DNA from: Pseudomonas sp. SCB32
GTDB taxonomy: Bacteria; Pseudomonadota; Gammaproteobacteria; Pseudomonadales; Pseudomonadaceae
NCBI RefSeq assembly: GCF_009189165.1
Contig: NZ_CP045118.1
Span: 2,728,001-2,792,000 of the forward strand
Direction: 5' to 3'
Length of the DNA: 64,000 bases
The notes below the pieces were generated by a model that was not told where the DNA came from, ran no database searches, and saw nothing but the letters and a program-made list of their open reading frames with translations. A program made the position numbers and the translations under genes. This document shows, one piece after another, positions 18,859-28,137 of this stretch (the first letter of the stretch is position 1; each line of letters starts with the position of its first letter).

Positions 18859-19650
18859 TCAGATCGCCAGGCTGTCCACCACACCCCCATCCACCCGCAG
18901 CGCCGCGCCAGTGGTAGCGGAGGAGTAGGGCGAGGCCACGTAGGTGACCAGGGCCGCCACTTCGTCGACTTCAGCGACGCGCTGGATGATCGAGCTGGGA
19001 CGCTCGCGGCGCACGAAGGCGTCGGCTTCCTCGCGGGGGGTACGGCCGGACTGGCGCACGGCGTCGGCCACCAGGTTGGCGACGCCTTCGGTGAAGGTCG
19101 GGCCGGGGAGGATGGCGTTGACGGTCACGCCGGTGCCCGCCAGGCGCTTGGCCAGGCCGTGGGAGACGGCGAGGTTGGCGGCCTTGGTGACGCCGTAGTT
19201 GATCATCTGCGCGGGGATGGCGACGCCCGATTCCGAGGACAGGAAGATCACCCGGCCCCAGCCGCGCTCGACCATGCCGGGGGTGTAGTGGCGGGACAGG
19301 CGGACGCCGGAGAGCACGTTGATTTCGTAGAAGTCCAGCCAGTCCTGGTCGTCGGTGTCGTAGAAGTCGACATCGTCATAGATGCCCAGGTTGTTCACCA
19401 GGATGTCGGCGTGGGGCTCGGCGGCGAACAGGGTTTGCGCGCCGGCGGCGTTGCCCAGGTCGGCGACCACGCCACGGGCCTTGCCGTTGGCGGCGCGGAT
19501 GCCGGCCACGGCCTCGTCCACGGAGGCGGCGTTGCGGCCAACGATGACCACGTCGGCGCCAGAGGCGGCCAGCTGGCGTGCAATGCCCAGGCCGATGCCG
19601 CCGGTGGAGCCACTGATGATGGCGGTCTTGCCGCCGAGATCGATCTGCAT
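18859..19650 (-). CDS. SDR family oxidoreductase
   Basis: 263 residues from the ATG at 19650 (GAGGA 8 nt upstream). Rossmann motif SGSTGGIGLG near residue 15, NNLG at about 88, catalytic Ser in FLSSESG, and Tyr-x3-Lys in YGVTKAANL, then a C-terminal GGVVDSLAI. NAD(P)-dependent alcohol/ketone interconversion; substrate unknown. It is divergent from the LysR gene at 19775, and its promoter shares an operator-like element with the aldo/keto reductase gene at 20836. Confidence 0.88.
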   Translation of the reverse strand: MQIDLGGKTAIISGSTGGIGLGIARQLAASGADVVIVGRNAASVDEAVAGIRAANGKARGVVADLGNAAGAQTLFAAEPHADILVNNLGIYDDVDFYDTDDQDWLDFYEINVLSGVRLSRHYTPGMVERGWGRVIFLSSESGVAIPAQMINYGVTKAANLAVSHGLAKRLAGTGVTVNAILPGPTFTEGVANLVADAVRQSGRTPREEADAFVRRERPSSIIQRVAEVDEVAALVTYVASPYSSATTGAALRVDGGVVDSLAI

Positions 19651-19741
19651 GGTGAAATCCTCATCCAGGGGGCACGGAATGTGCCGGTAATCGACTGGAA
19701 CTGGCGACATCCTAGGGGTGGCCTATAAGATCGTACATAAC

Positions 19742-19759
19742 TTAATTCGACACACTTGA
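19742..19759 (-). promoter_or_regulatory. candidate LysR operator upstream of SDR
   Basis: On the minus strand CTCAAGTGTGTCGAATTA lies about 95 bp before the SDR start codon. It contains the T-N11-A LysR box TCAAGTGTGTCGA (19747-19759). The same 18-mer with one change occurs upstream of the aldo/keto reductase gene, in the same orientation relative to transcription and at nearly the same distance. Confidence 0.6.
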
Positions 19760-19774
19760 GTCCTGGAAGGTCAT

Positions 19775-20671
19775 ATGCTGGATCTCAGACAACTCCGTTA
19801 TTTCGTCGCCGTGGCCGAAGTCGAGCACGTGGGCAAGGCGGCGGAGCAATTGCACATTTCCCAATCGCCGCTGAGCCGGCAGATCGCCCAGCTGGAGGAA
19901 CGCCTCGGCCTGCAACTGTTCGAGCGTAGCCAACAGCGACTGCGCCTGACGTCCGACGGACGTACCTTCCTGCACGAGACCAAGGCGCTGCTCAAGCACG
20001 CCGAGCGCCTGGAATCCCTCGGCCGCCGGCTGGGCCGGGGTGAGACGGGCGGGCTGTGCGTCGGCTACGTCAGCCACGCCATCCATGCCGGGGTGCTGCC
20101 CGATGCGTTGCGCCGCGTGCGCGAGGAACGGCCGGGCATCCACATCGCCCTCTACAACCTCTCGGCCCAGGAGCAGTTCGAAGGCCTGCGCCAGCGCAGC
20201 CTGGACATCGCCCTGGTCTGTGAGCCGCCAGCGGCCGACGATCCTGACCTGCTCGCCGCCCCGGTGTTCAATGACCCGCTGCACCTCGCCCTGCCGCTGG
20301 GGCACCCGCTGACCGGGAAGGCCGCCATCGAGCCGGCCGACCTGCACGAGCAGGACTGGATCATGGTCGAGGGCCAGACCCAGTTGAACCGCCGGGAGCG
20401 CTTCCTCGCCAGTTGCGTGGAAGCCGGCTTTACCCCGCAGATTCGCCTGGAAGCCGCCGAGCCGCTGAGCGCCCTCGGGCTGGTGTCCGCCGGCCTGGGC
20501 CTGGCGCTGATCCAGCAGAGCATCGGCGGCGAGCGCAATCCTAACGTGGTGCTGCGCGAGTTGCCCTGGCTGGGGCAGAGCACCGGCCTGTGGGCGGCCT
20601 GGCATAAGGTCGACCTGCGGCCGATCGTGAGCGAGTTCCGCGAGATGGTACTGGCCTGCTCGGAAGTCTGA
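19775..20671 (+). CDS. LysR family transcriptional regulator
   Basis: 298 residues. MLDLRQLRYFVAVAEVEHVGKAAEQLHISQSPLSRQIAQLEERLG is a textbook LysR HTH; the effector domain (about 90-298) resembles the BenM/CatM/CynR branch. It starts divergently from the SDR gene. The T-N11-A element at 19747-19759 sits only 15 bp before its ATG, which would allow autoregulation, and a second copy precedes the aldo/keto reductase gene just downstream. It probably controls both reductases. Confidence 0.92.
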   Translation: MLDLRQLRYFVAVAEVEHVGKAAEQLHISQSPLSRQIAQLEERLGLQLFERSQQRLRLTSDGRTFLHETKALLKHAERLESLGRRLGRGETGGLCVGYVSHAIHAGVLPDALRRVREERPGIHIALYNLSAQEQFEGLRQRSLDIALVCEPPAADDPDLLAAPVFNDPLHLALPLGHPLTGKAAIEPADLHEQDWIMVEGQTQLNRRERFLASCVEAGFTPQIRLEAAEPLSALGLVSAGLGLALIQQSIGGERNPNVVLRELPWLGQSTGLWAAWHKVDLRPIVSEFREMVLACSEV

Positions 20672-20731
20672 ACGGCGCTTTCCGGCAAATCACTCTGGCG
20701 AGGCAGGGTAAGGGGTAATGACCTCATGAGT

Positions 20732-20749
20732 CTCAAGTCTGTCGAATTA
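20732..20749 (+). promoter_or_regulatory. candidate LysR operator upstream of aldo/keto reductase
   Basis: CTCAAGTCTGTCGAATTA differs at one base from the element before the SDR gene. The T-N11-A box TCAAGTCTGTCGA spans 20733-20745, about 90 bp before the AKR ATG. ATGACCT also precedes both copies at the same spacing (20719-20725 here). Confidence 0.6.
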
Positions 20750-20835
20750 TGACTTGGACGGTCTTGGCTGGGCGGGCATAGGATTGCCGCCACTGGAGTT
20801 CACAAGCGACTCCCCCTTACACGGAGAACCCCGTC

Positions 20836-21846
20836 ATGAGTCTCAAGTCCCTGATCCCCACCCGCCTTGGTTTCGGCACCGCGCCGCTGGGCAACATGTT
20901 CCGCGCCGTGCCCGCCGAGGAAGTCCAGGCCACCGTCGATGCCGCCTGGAACAACGGCGTGCGCTACTTCGACACCGCTCCCTTCTACGGTGCCGGCCTG
21001 TCCGAAACCCGCCTGGGCGCCGCCCTTGCCAACCGCCCGCGTGACGAATACGTACTGAGCACCAAGGTCGGCCGCATCATCCTCGATGAACTGGAAGACC
21101 CGGCCGCCCGTGAACTGGGCGAGAAGAGCGGACTGTTCGAGCACGGCAACCGCAACCGCATCGTCAACGACTACAGCGCCGACGCCACCCTGCGTTCCAT
21201 CGAGGACAGCCTCAAGCGCCTGGGCACCGACCGCCTGGACATCGTCTGGATCCACGACATCGCCCAGGACTTCTACGGTGACGAATGGCTGACCCAGTTC
21301 GAGATCGCCCGCACCGGCGCTTTCCGCGTGCTCACCCGTCTGCGTGAAGAAGGCGTGATCAAGGCCTGGGGCCTGGGCGTGAACCGCGTCGAGCCGATCG
21401 AGCTGACCCTCGACCTGGACGAGCCGCGCCCGGACGGCTTCCTCCTCGCCGGCCGCTACTCGCTGCTGGACCATGACCGCGCCCTGCAGCGCGTGATGCC
21501 GCAGGCGGTGGAGCAGGGCGTCGGCATCGTCGTCGGCGGCCCGTACAGCTCAGGCGTGACCGCCGGTGGCGCGCACTTCGAGTACCAGAAGGCCAGCCCG
21601 GCCGTGTTGGCCAAGCTCGAACGCATCCGCGCGGTAGCCCGAGCCCATGGTGTGGACGTGAAAGCCGCCGCCCTGCAGTTCGCCCTGGCCCATCCGGCCG
21701 TGGTGGCAGCGATTCCCGGCTCGACCCGTCCGCTGCACTCCAACGAAGACCATGCCGCGCTCAGCGCCGTCATCCCGGCCGCGTTCTGGAACGACCTGCG
21801 CGCCCAGGGCCTGATCAGCGCCGTGGCGCCGGTCCCTGCCGTTTGA
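20836..21846 (+). CDS. aldo/keto reductase family protein
   Basis: 336 residues. It belongs to the larger AKR branch of aldose/pyridoxal 4-dehydrogenases: RLGFGTAPLGNMF, YFDTAPFYGAGLSETRLGAAL (catalytic Asp and Tyr), STKVGR (Lys), DIVWIHD (His), and C-terminal AAIPGSTRP for cofactor. NAD(P)-linked oxidation of an aldose or reduction of an aldehyde is expected. A LysR-type element is shared with the SDR gene. The SRPBCC protein at 21944 follows in the same direction and is probably co-transcribed up to the terminator at 22375. Confidence 0.88.
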   Translation: MSLKSLIPTRLGFGTAPLGNMFRAVPAEEVQATVDAAWNNGVRYFDTAPFYGAGLSETRLGAALANRPRDEYVLSTKVGRIILDELEDPAARELGEKSGLFEHGNRNRIVNDYSADATLRSIEDSLKRLGTDRLDIVWIHDIAQDFYGDEWLTQFEIARTGAFRVLTRLREEGVIKAWGLGVNRVEPIELTLDLDEPRPDGFLLAGRYSLLDHDRALQRVMPQAVEQGVGIVVGGPYSSGVTAGGAHFEYQKASPAVLAKLERIRAVARAHGVDVKAAALQFALAHPAVVAAIPGSTRPLHSNEDHAALSAVIPAAFWNDLRAQGLISAVAPVPAV

Positions 21847-21943
21847 CCCCTGCGCCGCCGGGCGTCAGGCCCGGCGGCTAGCCTCAAATCATCAGCTCAC
21901 TGAATCATCGAATCGTTGGGGCCAGAGCCCCGGGAGAAACATC

Positions 21944-22360
21944 ATGGCCAAGGCCACTGCATACATCGATCTCAACACCGACGCCGACAAGGTCTGGCAA
22001 CTGATCGGCGGCTTCGACTCGCTGCCCGGCTGGCTGCCCTTCATTCCGCAGAGCGCCCTCAGCGAAGGCGGTCGCGTGCGCACCCTGAAGAGCATCGCCG
22101 GCGACACCATCATCGAGCGTCTGCTGGACTTCAACGAAGCCGGCCGCACCTACAGCTACACCATCCTCCAGGGCCCGGCGCCGGTGCGCGACTACCAGTC
22201 GACCCTGCGCGTAGTGGCAGGCAGCAATGGCAAGGGCGCCCGCGTGGAATGGTTCGGCTCGTTCACCCCCGAAGGCATCAGCGATGCGGATGCCATCGCG
22301 CTGTTCACCGGCATCTATGTCGATGGCCTGGCGGCGCTGAAGCAACACCTGGAAGGCTGA
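21944..22360 (+). CDS. SRPBCC family protein (polyketide cyclase/MxaD-like)
   Basis: 138 residues: AYIDLNTDADKVWQLIGGFDSLPGWLPFI at the N-terminus and RVEWFGSFTPEGISDADAIALFTGIYVDGLAALK at the C-terminus mark the helix-grip fold. It is predicted to bind a small hydrophobic ligand in the cytoplasm. It lies 97 bp after the aldo/keto reductase gene and ends just before a strong terminator, so both may be one unit. Confidence 0.82.
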   Translation: MAKATAYIDLNTDADKVWQLIGGFDSLPGWLPFIPQSALSEGGRVRTLKSIAGDTIIERLLDFNEAGRTYSYTILQGPAPVRDYQSTLRVVAGSNGKGARVEWFGSFTPEGISDADAIALFTGIYVDGLAALKQHLEG

Positions 22361-22374
22361 TCGCCCCCGAAGAA

Positions 22375-22409
22375 AAGCCCCTTGCCCGGCCTGGGCAAGG
22401 GGCTTATTT
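22375..22409 (+). terminator. rho-independent terminator
   Basis: Stem AAGCCCCTTGCCC (22375-22387) / GGGCAAGGGGCTT (22393-22405), 5-nt loop, then ATTTC. It is 14 bp after the SRPBCC stop. Confidence 0.88.
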
Positions 22410-22505
22410 CGTTCCGCCAGGAGCTGGCCAAGGCAGTGGCTATACTCTCGTCTGCGCCAGGGCTGGATCTGCCACGGGCGCGTCTACTTTGGCGGAGGAT
22501 GGTCA

Positions 22506-23630
22506 ATGAATGTACCTGGTCCCGTTGTCAGGCCGACGATCCTGATCGTCGACGATACGCCCGAAAACCTGACGCTGCTGACGGATCTGCTCAAGGTCCT
22601 GTACCGGGTCAAGGCTGCCCGGAACGGTGAGAAGGCCTTGCAGATTGCCACCTCCGACGAGCCGCCGGATCTCATCCTGCTGGATGTGATGATGCCGGGC
22701 ATGAGCGGCTTCGAGGTTTGCCAGCGCCTGCGCGAACAGCCGAACACGCGGCACATCCCGGTCATCTTCATCACCTCCCAGGGCGCCACCGACGACGAGG
22801 TGCGTGGCCTGGAGCTCGGCGCGGTGGACTACCTCACAAAGCCGATCAATCCGCCGACCGTGCTGATGCGCGTGGACAACCAGCTGCGCATCAAGGCCGC
22901 CAACGACTTCCTGCGCGACCAGAACGAATTCCTCGAACAGGAGGTGCAGCGGCGCACCCGCGAGGTGGCGGCCATTCAGGACGTCACCATCCTGGCCATG
23001 GCCTCCCTGGCCGAAACCCGTGACAACGAAACCGGCAACCACATCCGCCGCACGCAGCACTACATCAGCGCCCTGGCCGAGCACTTGCAGCGGCACCCGC
23101 GCTTCGCCGCCGAGCTGGACGAGGAAACCCGCCATCTGCTGTTCAAGTCGGCGCCGCTGCACGACATCGGCAAGGTCGGCATCCCGGACCACATCCTGCT
23201 CAAGCCCGGTCGCCTCACGGCCGCGGAGTTCGAGCTGATGAAGCGGCACACCACGCTGGGGCTCGAGGCCCTGCAGACGGCGGAGGAGCGTCTGGGCATG
23301 GATGTTCCCTTCCTCCGGCTGGCCAAGCAGATCGCCTACGGTCACCACGAGAAGTGGGACGGTTCGGGCTATCCCCAGGGCCTGGCCGGCGATGCGATTC
23401 CGCTGGCGGCACGCTTGATGGCGGTCGCCGATGTCTACGATGCGCTGATCAGCCGGCGCGTCTACAAGGTCGGGATGCCCCATGAAGGCGCCGTGGAGTA
23501 CATCCGGGCGCAGCGCGGCCTGCATTTCGACCCGGACATCGTCGACGCCTTCATCACCTTGCAGGACGAGTTCCATAGCATCGCCGAGCGTTTCGGCGAC
23601 AGCGATAGCGATCTGGCCGGGCGGACCTGA
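22506..23630 (+). CDS. response regulator with HD-GYP cyclic-di-GMP phosphodiesterase domain
   Basis: 374 residues. The receiver domain (10-125) has the acidic pair at Asp16/Asp17, phospho-acceptor Asp60 and Lys112 (TKP). A helical linker (about 130-160) leads to an HD-GYP domain with His219-Asp220 ([11 protein letters not shown]), [11 protein letters not shown] at 280-290 and the conserved [12 protein letters not shown]. All catalytic elements are intact, so hydrolysis of c-di-GMP to pGpG or GMP is expected when phosphorylated. GGAGG precedes the ATG. The hybrid kinase 62 bp downstream is the obvious phosphodonor. Confidence 0.93.
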   Translation: MNVPGPVVRPTILIVDDTPENLTLLTDLLKVLYRVKAARNGEKALQIATSDEPPDLILLDVMMPGMSGFEVCQRLREQPNTRHIPVIFITSQGATDDEVRGLELGAVDYLTKPINPPTVLMRVDNQLRIKAANDFLRDQNEFLEQEVQRRTREVAAIQDVTILAMASLAETRDNETGNHIRRTQHYISALAEHLQRHPRFAAELDEETRHLLFKSAPLHDIGKVGIPDHILLKPGRLTAAEFELMKRHTTLGLEALQTAEERLGMDVPFLRLAKQIAYGHHEKWDGSGYPQGLAGDAIPLAARLMAVADVYDALISRRVYKVGMPHEGAVEYIRAQRGLHFDPDIVDAFITLQDEFHSIAERFGDSDSDLAGRT

Positions 23631-23692
23631 CCGGGCAGGCTGGCGCAGGAGCGCTGCTTCGCAACACGCCAACCCTGCCAGGAGGCAGCCCG

Positions 23693-26600
23693 ATGGTGAC
23701 ACCGCTCGGCTTTCTTCAACGTCTGCGACTGCGTACCCGCCTGGTGCTGGGTTTTGGCGGACTGCTGCTGTTGGCGTTCTTCCTCGGTTTGTACAGCCTG
23801 AACGTGCAGCGCCAGCAGAACCTGCAGATCAACCAGATCTACGAGAAGGAAATGCTCGGCCTCTCGCACATCGAGGCCGCCCGTGTCGCGTTGGCGGGCA
23901 TGGGGCGCAACGTCAGGCAGATCGTGCTGGCCCCCGACGAGAGCGGCAAGCAACAGGCGCTCCGGGAATTCAACGAGGGCAAGGCGACCCTGCGCGAGGA
24001 AATCGAGCAGGCGCGCCCGCTCATCTACCGCACGAGTGCCCTGCAGGGGCTGGTGCGTTTCGAGGGCGCCTACGAGGAATACCAGGACCAGGTGAAGCAC
24101 GTCCTGGAGTTGAACGACCAGCGCATCAACGGCGGCAAGGCCAGTGACCTTGCGGCTAGCGCCTTGCTCTCGTCCACGGCGTTGCAGCGTCCCGGCGAGG
24201 TGGCCAACCAGGCGTTGGCCGAGGTCGCCCAGATCAAGCGCGCGGGCGCCGATCTGGAAGTGAACATGGCCTCGGAGCGTTTTCACCGCAGCGTCCAGCT
24301 GACCTTCTGGCTGCTGGCGCTGGGGCTGGGCGGTGGCGTGCTGTTCGGCGTACTGATCAGCCTGTCGATCCGCCGCCCGGCCGATCTGCTGCGTTTTTCG
24401 GTCGATTCGCTGAGCAAGGGGGAGCTGGACGTCGAAGTACCGTTCCAGGACTACCCCAACGAAGTCGGTGAGCTGGCGCGGGCGATCACCGCCTTGCAGT
24501 CCGAGGCCCGGCAGATGGCCAGCCAGCGCTGGGTGAAGACCCAGGTGGCGACCCTGAGCAGCGAGATGCAGTCCGTCGCCGGCTCGGCGGAGCTGGGTGA
24601 CCGGATTCTGGCGGCGTTGGCGCCGCCCCTGGCACTGCGACGCGCCTCGGTGCATGTTCACGAGGAGTCCAGCGATGAGCTGGTATTGCTGGGCAGCTAC
24701 GCGGCGCCTCCCGCGCTGCCCCGGCGTTTGCCCATGGGGCAGGGGCTGATCGGGCAGTGTGCGAAGCAGCGGCGGCCGATCCAGCTGCGCGATCCCGAGC
24801 CCGCCCTGGAGGGTGAATACGCGCCACCGCAGTTCCTTGAAGTGCTGCCGCTGATACACGGCGAGCGCATGGTCGGCGTGCTTGCACTGGAGGTTCTGGA
24901 TGGCTTCAGCCCGAGCCGGCGGACGCTGCTCGACGAGTTCCTGCCGTTGCTCGCCATGAACCTGGAAATCCTCGAACGCACCTCGCGCACCGAGCAGCTG
25001 CTGGCGGAAACCCTCACCCAGGCCGAGTTGATGGAGCGCCAGGCGTCCGATCTTCAGGCACAGAAGCACGAGCTGGAATCCCGGCAGCAGGAAATCCAGG
25101 CGACCAAGGCCTGGTACCAGGGCATCCTCGAATCGGCGCCGGACGGCATGCTGGTGGTGGAACAGAGCGGCCGGATCATCCTGGCCAACCCCAAGCTGGA
25201 AGTCCTCTTCGGCTATGCCCAGGGCGAACTGCTCGGGCGCTCGGTGGACGAACTGGTGCCCGAGGTTCATCGCGCCCATCATGCGCAACTACGCCAGGGG
25301 TTCATTGTGGAACAGGGCAGCCGGCAGATGGGACGAGCCATCGCCGACCTGCATGGCCTGCGCAAGGACGGCAGCCGCTTCTCGGTGGAGATCGCCCTGG
25401 CGCCGCTGCCGGACCTGCTCGGCCACGGCGTCTGCGTGTGCGCCTCGGTGCGCGACATCAGCGAGCGGCGCGCCATGGAAGCGGCCCTGCAGGAAAGCGA
25501 GAAACGCCTGCAGTACATCCTCGACTGCAGCCCGGTCAGTGTCGCCATCGCCACCGAGCGGCAGCTGCACCTGGTCAACCCGGCCTTCAACCAGACCTTC
25601 GGGCTCAGGGCTGGCGACGATGCCAGCGGGCTCTATGTCGAGGCTGCCGAGCGCGAAGCGATCTGGAGCCATATGCGGGCCGGCGAGCGGATGCTTGAAC
25701 GCGAAGTGCGCCTGTACGACAGCCAGGGCGGGGAACGGGACATCCTGGCGACCTACCTGCCGATCCATCACCACGGCGAATTCGCCGTGCTGGCCTGGCT
25801 GTACGACATCACCCAGCGCAAGCTGGCCGAGCAGCAGATGCGTCGCGCCAAGGAGCTGGCCGAGGAGGCGACGCGGGCCAAGAGCGAGTTCCTGGCCAAC
25901 ATGAGCCATGAGATTCGCACGCCGATGAACGTCATCATCGGCATGAGCAGCCTGGCCCTGAAAAGCGGGCTGGATGCGCGGCAGCACAACTACGTGAAGA
26001 AGGTGCACCGCTCCGCCGAAGGGCTGCTCGGCATCATCAACGACATTCTCGACTTCTCGAAGATCGAGGCCGGGATGATGTCGGTGGAGCACGTCGAGTT
26101 CCGTCTGGAGGATGTGCTCGAACAGTTCTCCGGCCTGGTCGGCTTCAAGGCGGAGGAGAAGTCCCTGGAGCTGCTGTTCCAGCTCAGCCACGACCTGCCC
26201 ACCGCGTTGGTGGGCGATCCGCTGCGCCTGGGCCAGGTGCTGCTCAACCTGGGCAACAACGCGGTGAAGTTCACCGATCACGGGGAGATCGTCCTCGGCA
26301 TAGAGCCGGCGGCGGTCGACGACGACGAGACGGAGTTGCACTTCTGGGTCCGCGACACCGGTATCGGCATGACCGCCGAGCAGTGCGGGCGCATGTTCCA
26401 GTCCTTCATTCAGGCCGATTCCTCGACCTCGCGGCGTTACGGCGGCACCGGCCTGGGACTGTCGATTTCCAAGAGCCTGGTGGAGCTGATGGGCGGACGG
26501 ATCTGGGTCGACAGCGAGCCGGGCAAGGGCTCGGTGTTCCACTTCCATGCGTGCTTCGGCTCTCACACAGCCGCATTGCCCCGGCGCATGCTGCGCGCGG

Positions 26601-28072
26601 ATGAGCTGCTCGGCGTGCGGGCGCTGGTGGTCGACGACAATGCCTCGGCTCGCGAGATTCTCTCGGGCATGGCGCTGAGCTACGGGCTTGAAGTGGACAT
26701 CGCGCGCAATGGCATCGAAGCGCTGGACTGGGTAAGCGATGCCGAACGGCAGGGGCTGCCGTATCAGCTCATCCTGGTGGATTGGCAGATGCCGGGCATG
26801 GATGGCATCGAAGTCGTCGCGCGGCTGCGGGAGGGCCATTGCGAGTGCGTGCCGGCGGTGATCATGGTGACGGCCTTCGGTCGCGATGAAGCCATGGATG
26901 CCGCGCAGGAACGTGGCGTCGATCTGGGCACTGTGCTGACCAAACCGGTAACGCCCTCGACCCTGCTGGAAGCGATCAACGTCGCCCTGGGCAAGGAAAG
27001 CACCGCTGAGCCGCGCAGCCGCGAACGGGACAGCGCCGCCGCCGAGGCCCTGGCCGCGGTGGCGGGTAGCCGTGTGCTGCTGGTGGAAGACAACGAGCTG
27101 AACCAGGAGCTTGCCCTGGAGCTGCTGGGCGATGCCGGCATCGAGGTGGTGCTGGCCGGCAATGGCCAGGAGGCGCTCGATCGCCTGGTGGCCGACCAGA
27201 ACTTCGACTGCGTGCTGATGGATTGCCAGATGCCGGTACTCGACGGCTATGCGGCGACCCGCGCGCTGCGCCGGCGACCGGAACTGAGCACGCTGCCGGT
27301 CATCGCGATGACCGCCAACAACATGGCCGGCGACCGGGAAGAGGCGCTGCTGGCCGGCATGAACGACCACATCTCCAAGCCGATCGACCCGCCGGCGATG
27401 TTCCTCACCTTGTCCCGCTGGCTGGCCTCTGATCAAACGGTGGGGACGACGGCGGTGGAGGCGAGCGAAGTGGAGCCTGAGGACGTCAGCCTGCCGGGCA
27501 TCGACATGCAGGCGGGCCTGGCGACCTGCTCCGGAAAGCAGTCGCTCTACGACCGGTTGCTGCGCCGCTTCCAGAGCGGCTACCGCGACTTCGTCGCGCA
27601 GTTCCAGGCCATCGATGGGCAGGGCGACCCGACGGCGGAGCGCCGTGCCGCCCATTCGCTGCGCGGCGCGGCTGCCAATATCGGCGCCCTGGCGTTGGCC
27701 GGGGTTGCGGCAGCCTTGGAGGAGGGCTGTCGCACGGAGCTGCCGGCAGAGCGTATCGCAGGCTTGCTGGCGGATGTGGGGGCCGAGCTGGACCGCGTGC
27801 AGAGTGGGCTTGCGCGCTTCCTCGGCAGCCCCGAGGCGGAGTCCACCGCCGGGAGCGTGGATCAGGGCCAGGCACCGGTCCTGATGCGCCAGTTGCGGGA
27901 CCTGCTGATGAGCAGCGATACCCGCGCGGAAGAGGTCGTCAGCCAGCTCTGCAGCCTCTATCGGGGCCGCGAGGAGGTGTCCGTCCTGCGCGAGCTGGCC
28001 ACGGCCATCGAAGACTTCGACTACGACCTGGCGCTGGAGCGTCTCGGGCAGATGCAGGGCGTCAGCTCATGA
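23693..28072 (+). CDS. hybrid sensor histidine kinase with GAF, two PAS, two receivers and HPt
   Basis: 1459 residues. Order: TM1 (about 18-36), a periplasmic four-helix-type region, TM2 (about 203-225), HAMP (about 226-280), GAF (about 295-435), a coiled coil, PAS (about 480-600), PAS (about 605-710), HisKA with His739 in [11 protein letters not shown], HATPase (about 845-955; [18 protein letters not shown]), receiver 1 (Asp1030), receiver 2 (Asp1177) and an HPt domain with His1321 ([11 protein letters not shown]). A full His-Asp-Asp-His relay is therefore on one chain. The domain set resembles BarA-type kinases with added input modules. The HD-GYP regulator upstream is a probable output, linking a periplasmic signal to c-di-GMP. 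Confidence 0.93.
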   Translation: MVTPLGFLQRLRLRTRLVLGFGGLLLLAFFLGLYSLNVQRQQNLQINQIYEKEMLGLSHIEAARVALAGMGRNVRQIVLAPDESGKQQALREFNEGKATLREEIEQARPLIYRTSALQGLVRFEGAYEEYQDQVKHVLELNDQRINGGKASDLAASALLSSTALQRPGEVANQALAEVAQIKRAGADLEVNMASERFHRSVQLTFWLLALGLGGGVLFGVLISLSIRRPADLLRFSVDSLSKGELDVEVPFQDYPNEVGELARAITALQSEARQMASQRWVKTQVATLSSEMQSVAGSAELGDRILAALAPPLALRRASVHVHEESSDELVLLGSYAAPPALPRRLPMGQGLIGQCAKQRRPIQLRDPEPALEGEYAPPQFLEVLPLIHGERMVGVLALEVLDGFSPSRRTLLDEFLPLLAMNLEILERTSRTEQLLAETLTQAELMERQASDLQAQKHELESRQQEIQATKAWYQGILESAPDGMLVVEQSGRIILANPKLEVLFGYAQGELLGRSVDELVPEVHRAHHAQLRQGFIVEQGSRQMGRAIADLHGLRKDGSRFSVEIALAPLPDLLGHGVCVCASVRDISERRAMEAALQESEKRLQYILDCSPVSVAIATERQLHLVNPAFNQTFGLRAGDDASGLYVEAAEREAIWSHMRAGERMLEREVRLYDSQGGERDILATYLPIHHHGEFAVLAWLYDITQRKLAEQQMRRAKELAEEATRAKSEFLANMSHEIRTPMNVIIGMSSLALKSGLDARQHNYVKKVHRSAEGLLGIINDILDFSKIEAGMMSVEHVEFRLEDVLEQFSGLVGFKAEEKSLELLFQLSHDLPTALVGDPLRLGQVLLNLGNNAVKFTDHGEIVLGIEPAAVDDDETELHFWVRDTGIGMTAEQCGRMFQSFIQADSSTSRRYGGTGLGLSISKSLVELMGGRIWVDSEPGKGSVFHFHACFGSHTAALPRRMLRADELLGVRALVVDDNASAREILSGMALSYGLEVDIARNGIEALDWVSDAERQGLPYQLILVDWQMPGMDGIEVVARLREGHCECVPAVIMVTAFGRDEAMDAAQERGVDLGTVLTKPVTPSTLLEAINVALGKESTAEPRSRERDSAAAEALAAVAGSRVLLVEDNELNQELALELLGDAGIEVVLAGNGQEALDRLVADQNFDCVLMDCQMPVLDGYAATRALRRRPELSTLPVIAMTANNMAGDREEALLAGMNDHISKPIDPPAMFLTLSRWLASDQTVGTTAVEASEVEPEDVSLPGIDMQAGLATCSGKQSLYDRLLRRFQSGYRDFVAQFQAIDGQGDPTAERRAAHSLRGAAANIGALALAGVAAALEEGCRTELPAERIAGLLADVGAELDRVQSGLARFLGSPEAESTAGSVDQGQAPVLMRQLRDLLMSSDTRAEEVVSQLCSLYRGREEVSVLRELATAIEDFDYDLALERLGQMQGVSS

Positions 28073-28137
28073 TCCGGGACGACCGCTTTGCCGTCTTGCA
28101 CGGGTGCAGGCGCAGGCGTCTGGCCCAGTGGTGGTCG

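Noticed and set aside
25289..27655. 788-codon minus-strand frame opposite the hybrid kinase
   Set aside because: Length is explained by high GC; the plus strand has every kinase, receiver and HPt motif.
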